Part shown: piece by piece, positions 24,186 through 32,953 of the stretch | Layout of the letters: each line of letters starts with the position of its first letter | Position numbering within the stretch: the first letter of the stretch is position 1 | NCBI GenBank assembly: GCA_947477655.1 | Contig: CANJTS010000002.1 | Coordinates: forward strand, 124,001-188,000 | From: CAILUG01 sp903844415 | GTDB taxonomy: Bacteria; Pseudomonadota; Gammaproteobacteria; Pseudomonadales; Pseudohongiellaceae | Length of the DNA stretch: 64,000 nucleotides | Direction of reading: 5' to 3' | The notes under the pieces: model-generated | What the model was told of the DNA's origin: nothing | Seen by the model: only the letters and a program-made list of their open reading frames with translations | The model's database searches: none | Position numbers and translations under genes: made by a program

Positions 24186-25631
24186 ATGGAAAATACAGAA
24201 ATTGGCTTGGCACCAGAATTAAAGCGCAGTAGCAAAAACAACAGTAAGAACCGTAATCGTGCCTTGATAGGCGCCGCCCTTGTGGTGTTGTTGAGTGGTG
24301 GCTACTGGTACTGGCAACAGGGTCAGCAAGCAGCAGTTGCCGATGCACCACTCATCGCTACAGTACAAATGGGCAGCATTGAAAACACTATCCCTTCCGC
24401 TGGTACACTCAAACCCAGTCGTTATGTGGATGTAGGTGCCCAGGTGTCCGGGCAATTACAACAGTTGCATGTGGAAGTAGGTGATGTTGTCGAAGTAGGG
24501 CAACTACTGGTAGAAATTGATGCCAGAGTGCAGGAAGCAAAAGTGCAAGGCAGTCGGGCCAGTATTGCGTCACAGGAAGCACAATTGGCCGCGCGTTCTG
24601 CTGCGCTTGAATTGGCAAAATCAAATGCTGCCCGCCAAGAACGTTTACGAGCGGAAAACGCCAGCAGTCAGTTGGAATTTGACAATTCAGTGAACAGTCT
24701 GGCTGCGGCAGAATCCAGTTTGATTCAATTGCAAAAACAGATTGAACAAAGCCGAGCCAGTTTAGAAAGTGATGAAACCCAACTTGAATTCAGCAAGTTG
24801 TTTGCACCTGCTGCAGGTACGGTGGTGTCCATCGACATGATAGAAGGTCGTACTCTCAATGCTTCACAACAATCTCCCACTATTCTGCGTATTGCAGATT
24901 TGGGTACGATGACTGTCGAAGCGGATATCAGCGAAGCAGATATCGGCAGCATAGTTACTGGTATGGATGTGTATTTCACTACACTCGGGGGTGGTGCACG
25001 GCGCTGGTATGGCAAATTGCGCCAAATACTGCCCACGCCTACTGTTACTAACAATGTTGTGCTCTACACTGGCTTGTTTGACATTGAAAACACCGATGGT
25101 TCCTTGTTGTCGGAAATGACAGCGCAGGTATATTTCATAACATCAGCTGCACAAGATGTGCTAACGGTGCCACTGGGTGCATTAACATTTCAAAATGCAG
25201 AAGGTGCTGGTCGACGTGGACCTGGTGGTGCTCCTGCGGTTGCCGGCGCAGATGTCGCTGCAGGTGGGCCGCCTGCAGGCGCGGGGCGTGGTAGACCTGC
25301 TGGAGCGGGCGGCGGTGGTCAAGGTCGTGGTGCCGGTTTAGCAGGAGATCGACCTCGTAGCGGTGGGCCGGGCTTGCCACGGCAAGCCACAGTTAAAGTG
25401 GTTGCTGAAGACGGTAGCCAAGAGGAACGTGCCGTTACTGTAGGTGTTTCTAGCCGTATTGCCGCAGAAATACTCTCCGGTCTGCAAACTGGAGAGAAAG
25501 TTGTGGCAGGCATTATTCAGGCTCAGGCAGCCGCTGCAGAAGCTGCGCCCACCGTCCGAATTCCTGGCGTTGGCGGTCCTGGTGGTGGCGGTCCTGGCGG
25601 CGGCTTCCAGAATTTTGGAGGTGGCAGGTGA
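24186..25631 (+). CDS. macA: Periplasmic adaptor (membrane fusion) protein of a MacAB-type pump
   Basis: MacA-like proteins link an ABC permease to a TolC channel. One N-terminal membrane helix (about residues 27-44) precedes the barrel-sandwich half GAQVSGQLQQLHVEVGD, a long alpha-hairpin coiled coil (about 115-200), and the second lipoyl half and beta-barrel. Two oddities occur: a Gly/Ala/Arg/Pro-rich insertion of about 60 residues near 340-400, and a Gly-rich tail (GGPGGGGPGGGFQNFGGGR). Both are low-complexity and absent from E. coli MacA (371 aa). The stop overlaps the GTG start of macB. Confidence 0.9.
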   Translation: MENTEIGLAPELKRSSKNNSKNRNRALIGAALVVLLSGGYWYWQQGQQAAVADAPLIATVQMGSIENTIPSAGTLKPSRYVDVGAQVSGQLQQLHVEVGDVVEVGQLLVEIDARVQEAKVQGSRASIASQEAQLAARSAALELAKSNAARQERLRAENASSQLEFDNSVNSLAAAESSLIQLQKQIEQSRASLESDETQLEFSKLFAPAAGTVVSIDMIEGRTLNASQQSPTILRIADLGTMTVEADISEADIGSIVTGMDVYFTTLGGGARRWYGKLRQILPTPTVTNNVVLYTGLFDIENTDGSLLSEMTAQVYFITSAAQDVLTVPLGALTFQNAEGAGRRGPGGAPAVAGADVAAGGPPAGAGRGRPAGAGGGGQGRGAGLAGDRPRSGGPGLPRQATVKVVAEDGSQEERAVTVGVSSRIAAEILSGLQTGEKVVAGIIQAQAAAAEAAPTVRIPGVGGPGGGGPGGGFQNFGGGR

Positions 25632-27652
25632 GCACTGCCGCGCTGGTTGCAGGTAGTCCAGCGGATAAAAATATCCGCGACACAGCTACCGAGCTAGCAA
25701 TACCTCTGATCGAACTGCGTAATATCCACCGTACCTTTGTTACTGGTGGTGGCGTAGAAGTCCATGCCTTGCGTGGTATTAATCTAAAAATTTATACGGG
25801 TGAATTTCTGGCCATTGTTGGCCAATCGGGTTCAGGCAAATCCACCTTGATGAATTTGTTGGGCTGCCTTGATCGTCCAACCACTGGCACCTATCTTTTT
25901 GCCGGGCGTGATGTCAAAAGTTTTGATGCCGATGGTTTGGCCTGGTTACGCCGAGAAGCGTTCGGTTTTGTATTTCAGAGTTATAACCTGCTAGCCAATG
26001 CCACCGCTGAAGAAAATGTGGAAGTGCCAGCCATTTATGCTGGGCTACCGGCAGCCGAAAGGCAATTACGCGCCGAGGCGATCTTAACCTCACTGGGGCT
26101 GGGCGAAAGGCTAGATCATCGTCCCAGCCAGTTATCAGGAGGACAACAACAACGTGTTTCCATCGCGCGTGCATTGATGAATGGCGGCAAAGTTATACTC
26201 GCCGACGAACCTACTGGTGCACTTGATTCGCAAAGTGGTATCGAAGTGATGGCGCTGCTAAAAAATCTGGCGCGAAGCGGTGGCCACACCGTCATTCTCA
26301 TTACCCATGATCACGATGTGGCAGCCCATGCCGATAGAACCATCGAGTTTCGTGATGGTTTTATTATTGCCGACAGCGGTCCGGCCAAAGGCATCGTTGA
26401 GGCACAGCAAAATTCTAAATTACGCGATCTGTTTCTGGGACGAAAAATAGTATCTCCTTTTGCGGGTTTGGGTGAAGCGATTCGGATGGCTATGCGTTCC
26501 TTACATGCCAATATATTTCGCACCTTTCTTACATTGTTGGGCATAGTGATCGGGGTGGCATCGGTAGTGGCCATGCTCGCAATTGGCGAAGGCGCCCGCC
26601 AGGATATTGTTGATCGCATCAGTTCTATTGGTACCAATATGCTTAATCTGCAACCAGCGCGTGGGGAAGGTCAGCGCCGAAATTTGCCGTCTACATTAAG
26701 TTATGAAGATGCTGAAGCCATCATCGCCAATGTACCCAATGTCATCAGTGCCATGCCTGAGTTGGAAAGCAACTACACACTCCGTTATCAACGGCAGGAT
26801 CATCAAACACAGGTCACCGCCACTTCGGAAGTGTTGCCGTTAATTCGTAATTGGCCGCTGGCACAAGGCGTGTTTTTTACTCGAGAAGACAGCGATACCT
26901 ACACGTCAGTTGCAGTGTTAGGTAACACAGTTGCCGAAGCCTTGTTCCCCAATGGCAGCAATGTACTGGGTGAATATATCCTCATTAGCAATATTCCTTT
27001 TCAGGTGATTGGTGTATTAACCCGCAAAGGCAGCGATGGCCGCGGTGAAGACCAAGATGATGCAGTGTTTGTCCCGTTTCATACCGGAGCGTTGCGGTTG
27101 ATGGGACAAAAGTTTGCCCGTGCTATCGCCGTAGCAGTGGATGATGTAGAAAAAATTGATGTTACCGAACGTGATCTGGTGCAATTTATGGTGGGTCGCC
27201 ACGGCTCGCAGGATTTCCGTGTTTTTAACAGTGCTGAACTGCTGGAAACAGTTAGCGCATCACAAGATACATTCACCATGTTATTGGGCTCTGTGGCTGC
27301 AATTTCGCTGTTGGTGGGTGGCATAGGTGTGATGAATATTATGTTAGTGTCGGTTACTGAACGCACTCGCGAAATAGGCATTCGAATGGCAACCGGTGCG
27401 CGACAGCAGGATATTCTTTCGCAGTTTTTGGCGGAGGCGATTGTGGTCTCCGGTGTGGGGGGGGTAATTGGAGTTGGCGTGGGTATTGGCGTAGGGCTAC
27501 TGCTGGAAGCCTTCGCAGTTTCTATAAAATTTACTTCTGCTCCGATGATTATGGCGTTTTGTTGTGCTACCGCAACCGGATTGATTTTTGGTTTTGCCCC
27601 TGCACGAAAAGCCGCCCGTTTGGATCCTGTAGTAGCACTAGCTAATGAATAA
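25628..27652 (+). CDS. macB: MacB-type ABC exporter, ATPase and permease in one chain
   Basis: The N-terminal ATPase has Walker A GQSGSGKST, the signature LSGGQQQRVSIARAL, Walker B VILADEPTGALD and the switch His in LITHDHDV. The C-terminal half has the four-helix FtsX-type permease with a large periplasmic domain between helices 1 and 2. At 674 aa it matches MacB. The start is GTG at 25628, overlapping the macA stop (GTGA). A run of eight G residues (27457-27464) lies within the last helix region and is a possible slippage site. Such pumps export macrolides, lipopeptides or outer-membrane material; no specific cargo gene is near. Confidence 0.93.
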   Translation: MSTAALVAGSPADKNIRDTATELAIPLIELRNIHRTFVTGGGVEVHALRGINLKIYTGEFLAIVGQSGSGKSTLMNLLGCLDRPTTGTYLFAGRDVKSFDADGLAWLRREAFGFVFQSYNLLANATAEENVEVPAIYAGLPAAERQLRAEAILTSLGLGERLDHRPSQLSGGQQQRVSIARALMNGGKVILADEPTGALDSQSGIEVMALLKNLARSGGHTVILITHDHDVAAHADRTIEFRDGFIIADSGPAKGIVEAQQNSKLRDLFLGRKIVSPFAGLGEAIRMAMRSLHANIFRTFLTLLGIVIGVASVVAMLAIGEGARQDIVDRISSIGTNMLNLQPARGEGQRRNLPSTLSYEDAEAIIANVPNVISAMPELESNYTLRYQRQDHQTQVTATSEVLPLIRNWPLAQGVFFTREDSDTYTSVAVLGNTVAEALFPNGSNVLGEYILISNIPFQVIGVLTRKGSDGRGEDQDDAVFVPFHTGALRLMGQKFARAIAVAVDDVEKIDVTERDLVQFMVGRHGSQDFRVFNSAELLETVSASQDTFTMLLGSVAAISLLVGGIGVMNIMLVSVTERTREIGIRMATGARQQDILSQFLAEAIVVSGVGGVIGVGVGIGVGLLLEAFAVSIKFTSAPMIMAFCCATATGLIFGFAPARKAARLDPVVALANE

Positions 27653-29069
27653 AAATTTTATGAAAAGAAATCTACTGCAAATTTCACACGGACTGAGTGT
27701 TGCTGTTAGTGTTGTTATAGTGCTCTCGGGCTGTTCGACAATAGTCCCGCTGTTGCCTGCTAGTGTGGTACCTGCCGCCTGGGAAAGTCCGGTGGTGCAA
27801 GATGCAGCGTTGTGGCCAACGCAAGATTGGTGGAACAATTTTGCTGACCCAGAACTGAGTACTTTGATAGCCGATGTGCAAGCAGGCAATCTCGATCTTG
27901 CCAACAATCAACGTAATTTACAGGCAGCTCAACTCAGTTTGCGTGAAGCCGGTTTTAATTTATTGCCCACACCGCTAGTCTCACTAGGCATCGGCGCTGG
28001 TTATCGCGATACCAATACCAATGCACCCGACAGTGCGGGCAGTGTTACTACACCGCTCACTCTGGGCGCTACTTTTTCTTATAACGATATTCTTAGCAAA
28101 CCAGCCAACTATGAACGTGCATTTGCTGACTATGAAGGTCGTGAGGCGCAGGTTGCTGATGTTGCACTCAACACATTAGGCACCGCAGCATCCACCTATT
28201 TTCAATTGTTGTTGATCCGCGACAAAATAACAGCGTCCCAACAAAACGTAGCTAACGCGGAGGCCATTGGTGCTATTGCTCAGGCCAGAGTTAATGCTGG
28301 AGTGGCAGTACCGATTGAAGCATTGCAACAGCAGATTGCGATTGAACGTGAACGCAATAATTTACGGGGATTAATTCAAAATGACCTGGCGGCACGTTCT
28401 TCACTGGCCTTATTGCAAGGCCGGAGTGTGCAAGGATATAACGTCAATGGACAGACTCTGCAAACCCTCACGGTGCCGAAGGTACAACCTGGTTTACCTT
28501 CGGATTTGTTACAGCGGCGACCTGATCTTGTGCAGGCCGAAGCGGTTTTGCGCAGTGCAAATGCCAATGTAACGTTGGTACGGAATAATTTGTTTCCAAA
28601 AATTTCTCTCACCAGTGGTATCAACTCTTCCAGCACTTCACTTAATCAATTAGTGTCGGCGCCAGGTACTGTTTTAACTATCAGTACAGCGCTGGTGCAA
28701 AGCCTGCTTGATAATGGTCAGCGTTATCGCAATCTGGCACAAGCGCGCCTTACCCTGGAAAATAATCTTGCTACTTACAGTAAAACTGTACTGGGGGCTT
28801 TTAATGAAATCGAAGTTCTGCTCAGCAACATCCAGTTGCTGGAAGCGCAAGGTGAAGTGGCTTTTGCTAATCTAGGTGCTGCTGAAGAGTCTTTCCGCAT
28901 CGCGCAGGTGCGTTATGCGGAAGGGGTGGCTGATTATCAAACTGTGCTGTTGTCGCAGAATACCTTGTTCAGTACCCGTAATTCGTGGCTCGACAACAAA
29001 CTGCTGCAAATGAATGCCATGGTAGGCTTGTATAAAGCATTAGGCGGCGGCTGGCAGGCAAACCCGTAG
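27645..29069 (+). CDS. Outer-membrane channel lipoprotein, NodT/OprM type
   Basis: This is the third part of the tripartite pump. A lipoprotein signal ends in VLSGC (Cys about 30), followed by the efflux-channel fold with two repeated coiled-coil/strand halves. The family stretch LPSDLLQRRPDLVQAEAVLR is present. At 474 aa it has the usual length. The ATG at 27645 overlaps the macB end by 8 bases; ATG at 27660 is an alternative. The gene order adaptor-permease-channel with all junctions overlapping means the pump does not need an external TolC. Confidence 0.92.
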   Translation: MNKNFMKRNLLQISHGLSVAVSVVIVLSGCSTIVPLLPASVVPAAWESPVVQDAALWPTQDWWNNFADPELSTLIADVQAGNLDLANNQRNLQAAQLSLREAGFNLLPTPLVSLGIGAGYRDTNTNAPDSAGSVTTPLTLGATFSYNDILSKPANYERAFADYEGREAQVADVALNTLGTAASTYFQLLLIRDKITASQQNVANAEAIGAIAQARVNAGVAVPIEALQQQIAIERERNNLRGLIQNDLAARSSLALLQGRSVQGYNVNGQTLQTLTVPKVQPGLPSDLLQRRPDLVQAEAVLRSANANVTLVRNNLFPKISLTSGINSSSTSLNQLVSAPGTVLTISTALVQSLLDNGQRYRNLAQARLTLENNLATYSKTVLGAFNEIEVLLSNIQLLEAQGEVAFANLGAAEESFRIAQVRYAEGVADYQTVLLSQNTLFSTRNSWLDNKLLQMNAMVGLYKALGGGWQANP

Positions 29070-29325
29070 ACTTCCCAGTTTGAAAGTTGCTCTGCTATTC
29101 AAACGTGCGTGCTCATGATCGCTGTATCGCTCTACAGCACCAGTTAACACATCCATGTGGCTCGCATCTTTCTCCTAAATGATGAGGGTTTACTGAGTCT
29201 AGGCTGCCATCATTACCTTCCTCTATTCAGTTCGATACAATTTTCAATTCAGACATTAGTCTTAATTCTACTCGTATGGTTTTACTGGTAATCTATAGGA
29301 CTTTTAACGTCAGCAGGATATTTGC

Positions 29326-30456
29326 ATGAGCGAAGCGAATTCGACTCCTCCAAGCCAGCCCTCTATCTTGGAGTCTGCAAAAGGTGCTGACAAACAAGTT
29401 ATGTTCCGCTGGTTTTTTTTCGGCGTGTTTGCTTTTCTACTCTACCAACTGTTGCTCATCCTATCTTTGTTCGCCGATGTGATTGTCTGGGCAGCTTCAC
29501 TTACCTTGGTGTTCTGGCCCATACATCAAAGTGTGCAACGACGTTTGCCGGGGCGGCTTAATACTCCGGCGGCACTGACTACCAGCGGTGTATTTTTGTT
29601 GGTTTTTTTACCGATATTGTTTATTGCATGGATGGTAGTAGTCCAATCGACACAACTTTACCCAACCGTGCTGGATTGGATCACAGTGTTTCGCACCGAG
29701 GGTATTGGCAAATTGGTTGGCATAATGCCGCCGTTCATGCAGGACTATTGGCAAAGCATTAATGCCTATATCAATCAAAGTTCAGTGCTGTCGCAGTTTG
29801 ATCTGGAACAATTCATATTGTCGAATATCAATACAATCAGTTTGATGGTGGCCAATTTTGGTGCAGTAACAGCAGGCGCTATCTTGCTGGGTTTTATTAA
29901 TATTTTACTTATTCTTACCCTAATGTTTTTTTGTTTTCGTGATGGCGAACGATTTCTGCGTTGGCTGTTTGGAATCATTCCAATGTCAGCAGTACACGCC
30001 GAGGCAGTTGCATTAAGGGTTTACCTAACAGTTACCGCAGTAATTGGCAGCGCGCTCATCACAGCGTTGATACAGGGCATAATCGCCATGGTTGGCTATC
30101 TGATAGCGGGCGTACCTTTGGCAGTATTTTTTGGGGTATTGACAGGGTTTTGTGCCATGATTCCTGTAGTAGGTGCGGGGTTGGTATGGTTACCCATCGG
30201 GATATTTGTATTTACCCAGGATACAAGTTGGGGGATCTTCCTTCTGGTGTGGGGATTTTTTCTGGTGAGCCTGATTGATAATTTTCTTAAACCCATCCTT
30301 ATTGGTAGTCGGGCGCGAATACCAATATTGCTGATTTTTTGCAGCATTATCGGGGGCGCTAATGTATATGGAGTTACGGGTTTGCTTGTTGGCCCCATAT
30401 TGATTGCTGTGCTGTTAGCCTTTATCACTATCTATCGGGAATCTTATCTGGACTAA
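29326..30456 (+). CDS. AI-2E family transporter (PerM/YdiK-like), 376 aa
   Basis: The protein has about eight membrane segments, the central soluble stretch between helices 3 and 4, and the family-typical VPLAVFFGVLTGFCAMIPVVG and LVSLIDNFLKPILIG motifs. Members are named after autoinducer-2 export but many act as Na+/H+ antiporters or have unknown cargo. It is a single gene after the efflux operon, with a 256-base gap before it in which I see no coding or clear terminator. Confidence 0.9.
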   Translation: MSEANSTPPSQPSILESAKGADKQVMFRWFFFGVFAFLLYQLLLILSLFADVIVWAASLTLVFWPIHQSVQRRLPGRLNTPAALTTSGVFLLVFLPILFIAWMVVVQSTQLYPTVLDWITVFRTEGIGKLVGIMPPFMQDYWQSINAYINQSSVLSQFDLEQFILSNINTISLMVANFGAVTAGAILLGFINILLILTLMFFCFRDGERFLRWLFGIIPMSAVHAEAVALRVYLTVTAVIGSALITALIQGIIAMVGYLIAGVPLAVFFGVLTGFCAMIPVVGAGLVWLPIGIFVFTQDTSWGIFLLVWGFFLVSLIDNFLKPILIGSRARIPILLIFCSIIGGANVYGVTGLLVGPILIAVLLAFITIYRESYLD

Positions 30457-30509
30457 ACCAGAGGTGAGCTAAGTCCCAGTGCCGCAGTGTCGCCAAATGA
30501 TGAACTTAT

Positions 30510-30845
30510 CTAGTTGTCGAATTCGGTAATTTCTAGCGCGCCGCTTTGCAAGATAATGCGTAATACCCTGTTTCCACTTAGGATTATTTCGCCGCTATGA
30601 CGATCTTGACCGTCGAGACAATAATCAAACTCATAGTGCCGACACAGCTGCCGCCGTTTATAGGAGTCGCGACCAATACTTAGTTTTTCAAAAACTAGCG
30701 TTTCGTCCAACATTTGCAGCTTTCTTTCTTTGCAATAACGCCGGGCAGCGGCCACTGCAATCAGTTTTTGTTCGCTGCTGCGCCACCAGTACACTAGCAC
30801 CAGGATAAAGGGGAACAACATTACTAAGTCGTAAATATCGTACAT
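30510..30845 (-). CDS. DUF3301 domain protein, 111 aa
   Basis: A short N-terminal membrane helix (LVMLFPFILVLVYWW) is followed by the RYCKERKLQMLDETLVFEKL and YKRRQLCRHYEFDY stretches that mark DUF3301, a gammaproteobacterial family of unknown role. It is probably an inner-membrane protein with its domain in the cytoplasm. It converges on the AI-2E gene and diverges from the metallo-beta-lactamase-fold gene. Confidence 0.85.
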   Translation of the reverse strand: MYDIYDLVMLFPFILVLVYWWRSSEQKLIAVAAARRYCKERKLQMLDETLVFEKLSIGRDSYKRRQLCRHYEFDYCLDGQDRHSGEIILSGNRVLRIILQSGALEITEFDN

Positions 30846-31020
30846 GGGTTAGAAGGGGTAGTTGGCGTAAGGGAAATTGGTCATGATTATACCTGCATGA
30901 GAGTACCTTGCAGTGTAAAAAGGGGAAGTGATAGCCTGCACAGAGTCTCAGGCTAGTGCCCGACCAAAAAATGAAGCAACAGATTTCTACTCAATCATAA
31001 ATACAACCCAAGGGCAAAAA

Positions 31021-31941
31021 ATGAAACTTAGAATTTTATTGCAGGCAAGTGCGGCATTAATGGGTGTTACTGCTGTACTAGCCCAGCAACTACCTCAGCA
31101 ACTACCTCTACAACTACCTCAGCAACTCCCAAAGTTACTGCCTGATGATTTGTTTCGGCGCAACATTGGCACGCCTGAACAACTCGATACACAGTTTCCT
31201 CCGCATAAAATTATCGACAACATTTATTATGTTGGCACTGAATCCTTGGGTTCATTTTTGATCACTACTTCGGCAGGTCATATTCTGGTTAATACTGATT
31301 TCGAACGTACTGTGCCCACTATTAAGGATTCAGTGGAACAGCTGGGTTTCAAATTTGAAGACATAGCAATCATTATTGGCAGTCATGAACATGCCGACCA
31401 TATGGAAGGTGATGCACTAGCCAAGGAGCTGAGCGGTGCGCAGGTCATTGTCACGGCAGCACAAGTGCCGGGTCTGACTGCAATGCGTCCCGGTGACAAA
31501 CCCCATCCCATGGATAAAATTATCAATGATGGCGATATTATTGAATTAGGCGGTGAAACCTTGATAGCGCATCTGACTCCCGGTCATACCGAAGGGTGTA
31601 CGAGCTGGGAATTACAAGTGCAGGATGGCGGGCAGAGTTACAAAGCAGTGATTAACTGCAGCATTGGTATTAATCCGACCTATCAGTTGTATAACAATCC
31701 GGATCGCCCAGACATCGTGGATCAATACCGCAGCAGTCACGCTATCCTGCGTGCACTGGCAGCAGATGTTCCATTGGGTTCACATCCGGCCATGTTCCGT
31801 ATGGCAGAAAAATATCCTTTGCTTGGGCAAAGTCCTAACCCCTACATTGATCCGGAAGGTTTTCTGTACGAGATAGCATTGAATGAACAAGCCATGAATT
31901 TACGCTTGGAAGAACAACGGTTGGCAGCGCAAAAAGAATAA
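31021..31941 (+). CDS. Exported metallo-beta-lactamase-fold enzyme, subclass B3-like
   Basis: A signal peptide (MKLRILLQASAALMGVTAVLA) leads to a mature N-terminus made of Q-Q-L-P/L-Q-L-P repeats coded by 12-base DNA repeats. The catalytic domain has the zinc motif SHEHADH (HxHxDH), TPGHTEGCTSW (third ligand His) and PLGSHPAMF, matching the B3 metallo-beta-lactamase layout, with GSHEHADHMEG at ligands 116-121. Whether it hydrolyses beta-lactams is not known; many environmental B3-like proteins have other ester or amide substrates. The ATG at 31021 is chosen for the signal peptide. Confidence 0.85.
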   Translation: MKLRILLQASAALMGVTAVLAQQLPQQLPLQLPQQLPKLLPDDLFRRNIGTPEQLDTQFPPHKIIDNIYYVGTESLGSFLITTSAGHILVNTDFERTVPTIKDSVEQLGFKFEDIAIIIGSHEHADHMEGDALAKELSGAQVIVTAAQVPGLTAMRPGDKPHPMDKIINDGDIIELGGETLIAHLTPGHTEGCTSWELQVQDGGQSYKAVINCSIGINPTYQLYNNPDRPDIVDQYRSSHAILRALAADVPLGSHPAMFRMAEKYPLLGQSPNPYIDPEGFLYEIALNEQAMNLRLEEQRLAAQKE

Positions 31942-31947
31942 ATTTTT

Positions 31948-31999
31948 TGAATAAATGGTGTGAATAAATGGTTTGAATAAATAGTGTGAATAAATGGGG
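31948..31999. repeat. 13-base tandem repeat TGAATAAATGGTG, four copies
   Basis: Four imperfect copies begin seven bases after the stop of the metallo-beta-lactamase-fold gene. The last copy forms the left arm of the inverted repeat that follows. Confidence 0.9.
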
Positions 32000-32014
32000 C
32001 GTACCCCATTTATT
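31989..32014. terminator. Perfect 11-base inverted repeat between convergent genes
   Basis: AATAAATGGGG and CCCCATTTATT enclose a 4-base loop. The stem has an AT-rich foot on both sides and lies between two converging genes, so a two-way terminator is likely although no long T-run is seen. Confidence 0.75.
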
Positions 32015-32029
32015 CGTTATTTATCCTGA

Positions 32030-32869
32030 TTACAGTGGAGCGTCAGGATTACCCATGCTGCGCCACATGTGCGCGGATGGGCTGTTGTCAAATCCCAAAC
32101 CTTCGGCCGGTTGTTTGAAGTGACGTTCAATGATATTCATGAACGGATCTATTGTTACTTTGGCCGTGTCATCAAAGGCATACAAATCGCTGACCGTTAC
32201 TTCACGGGCCGCGTGATACCACTCGTGACCTTCTGCAAAAGTTTTGGCGGCTTGAATGTGTGGGGGCGGCACATAATCCATGCCGTACATGCGATGGTAA
32301 AGATCGGGGTAGTGATAACCAGCAGCTTCGTCCGGAAAAAATCGCAGCGCCTGATGATACCGAATAGCCCAAGAGGTAATAGGTGGTACGTAGGGTTCGT
32401 ACATAGCTGCGCCCCAGTAACCGTGATCTGTTTTCATTAATTCTTGAATTGTGTCGTGTAATAAACAGGCCAGAATTACTTCTTCTTGTACACCGCGTTG
32501 CATGGCTTTGTTGGCGCTCTGCAAGCAATGGTTACTAGTGCGCATAAAGCGTTTTTCAAAAAACTCTAGCAAGGTTGGTTTGGCGGACATCTCGGCTAAA
32601 AAATCGACATTTTGGCCAGGTTGTGTTGCCACAAAAAGTCCACCGGCACCACGTCGATAGTGACGAGTTGGGATGGCCGCATGTATTTCGGCTGCAGTTG
32701 GAAATGCTGCTGCAGCAGAGCCACCAGTAGCAGATCCTTCAGCTTGTGCATACAGTCGATCTTCTAGGTAGTGTTCGATGGCATCGGCACGCGCTTCGTG
32801 GCTCATCAAGGCAACAGCAGCTGCGCCACCTAGGCTGGCAATAAAATCACGACGGTCAATTTTGATCAT
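32030..32869 (-). CDS. Tat-exported HD-domain protein resembling PhnZ/TmpB di-iron oxygenases
   Basis: The N-terminus MIKIDRRDFIASLGGAAAVAL is a twin-arginine signal, so the folded, metal-loaded protein would act in the periplasm. The 279-residue protein has the HD metal pattern: H114 (NHCLQSA), H138-D139 (LLHDTIQE), H149 (TDHGYWGAAM), H172 (RYHQALRFF) and a downstream Asp near 228 (VSDLYAF). The spacing HCLQSA ... DHG..GA ... YHQALRFF recalls the PhnZ/TmpB/MIOX branch of HD proteins, which oxidise C-H bonds with a mixed-valent di-iron centre. Phosphohydrolase function remains possible. The ATG at 32869 has AGGGGAA upstream. It is the third of three same-strand exported enzymes. Confidence 0.7.
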   Translation of the reverse strand: MIKIDRRDFIASLGGAAAVALMSHEARADAIEHYLEDRLYAQAEGSATGGSAAAAFPTAAEIHAAIPTRHYRRGAGGLFVATQPGQNVDFLAEMSAKPTLLEFFEKRFMRTSNHCLQSANKAMQRGVQEEVILACLLHDTIQELMKTDHGYWGAAMYEPYVPPITSWAIRYHQALRFFPDEAAGYHYPDLYHRMYGMDYVPPPHIQAAKTFAEGHEWYHAAREVTVSDLYAFDDTAKVTIDPFMNIIERHFKQPAEGLGFDNSPSAHMWRSMGNPDAPL

Positions 32870-32953
32870 GTTGGTTCCCCTGGTTGTGTTGCTTAACTTG
32901 CGTTTTGGATTGTACGACTGCTTTTTCACGTTTAATAGTCTTTGCTGTTCCTC

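Noticed and set aside
27457..27464. G8 tract in macB as a phase-variation switch
   Set aside because: It lies near the end of the permease in a Gly-rich helix where such runs arise by chance; no sign of frame ambiguity is visible.
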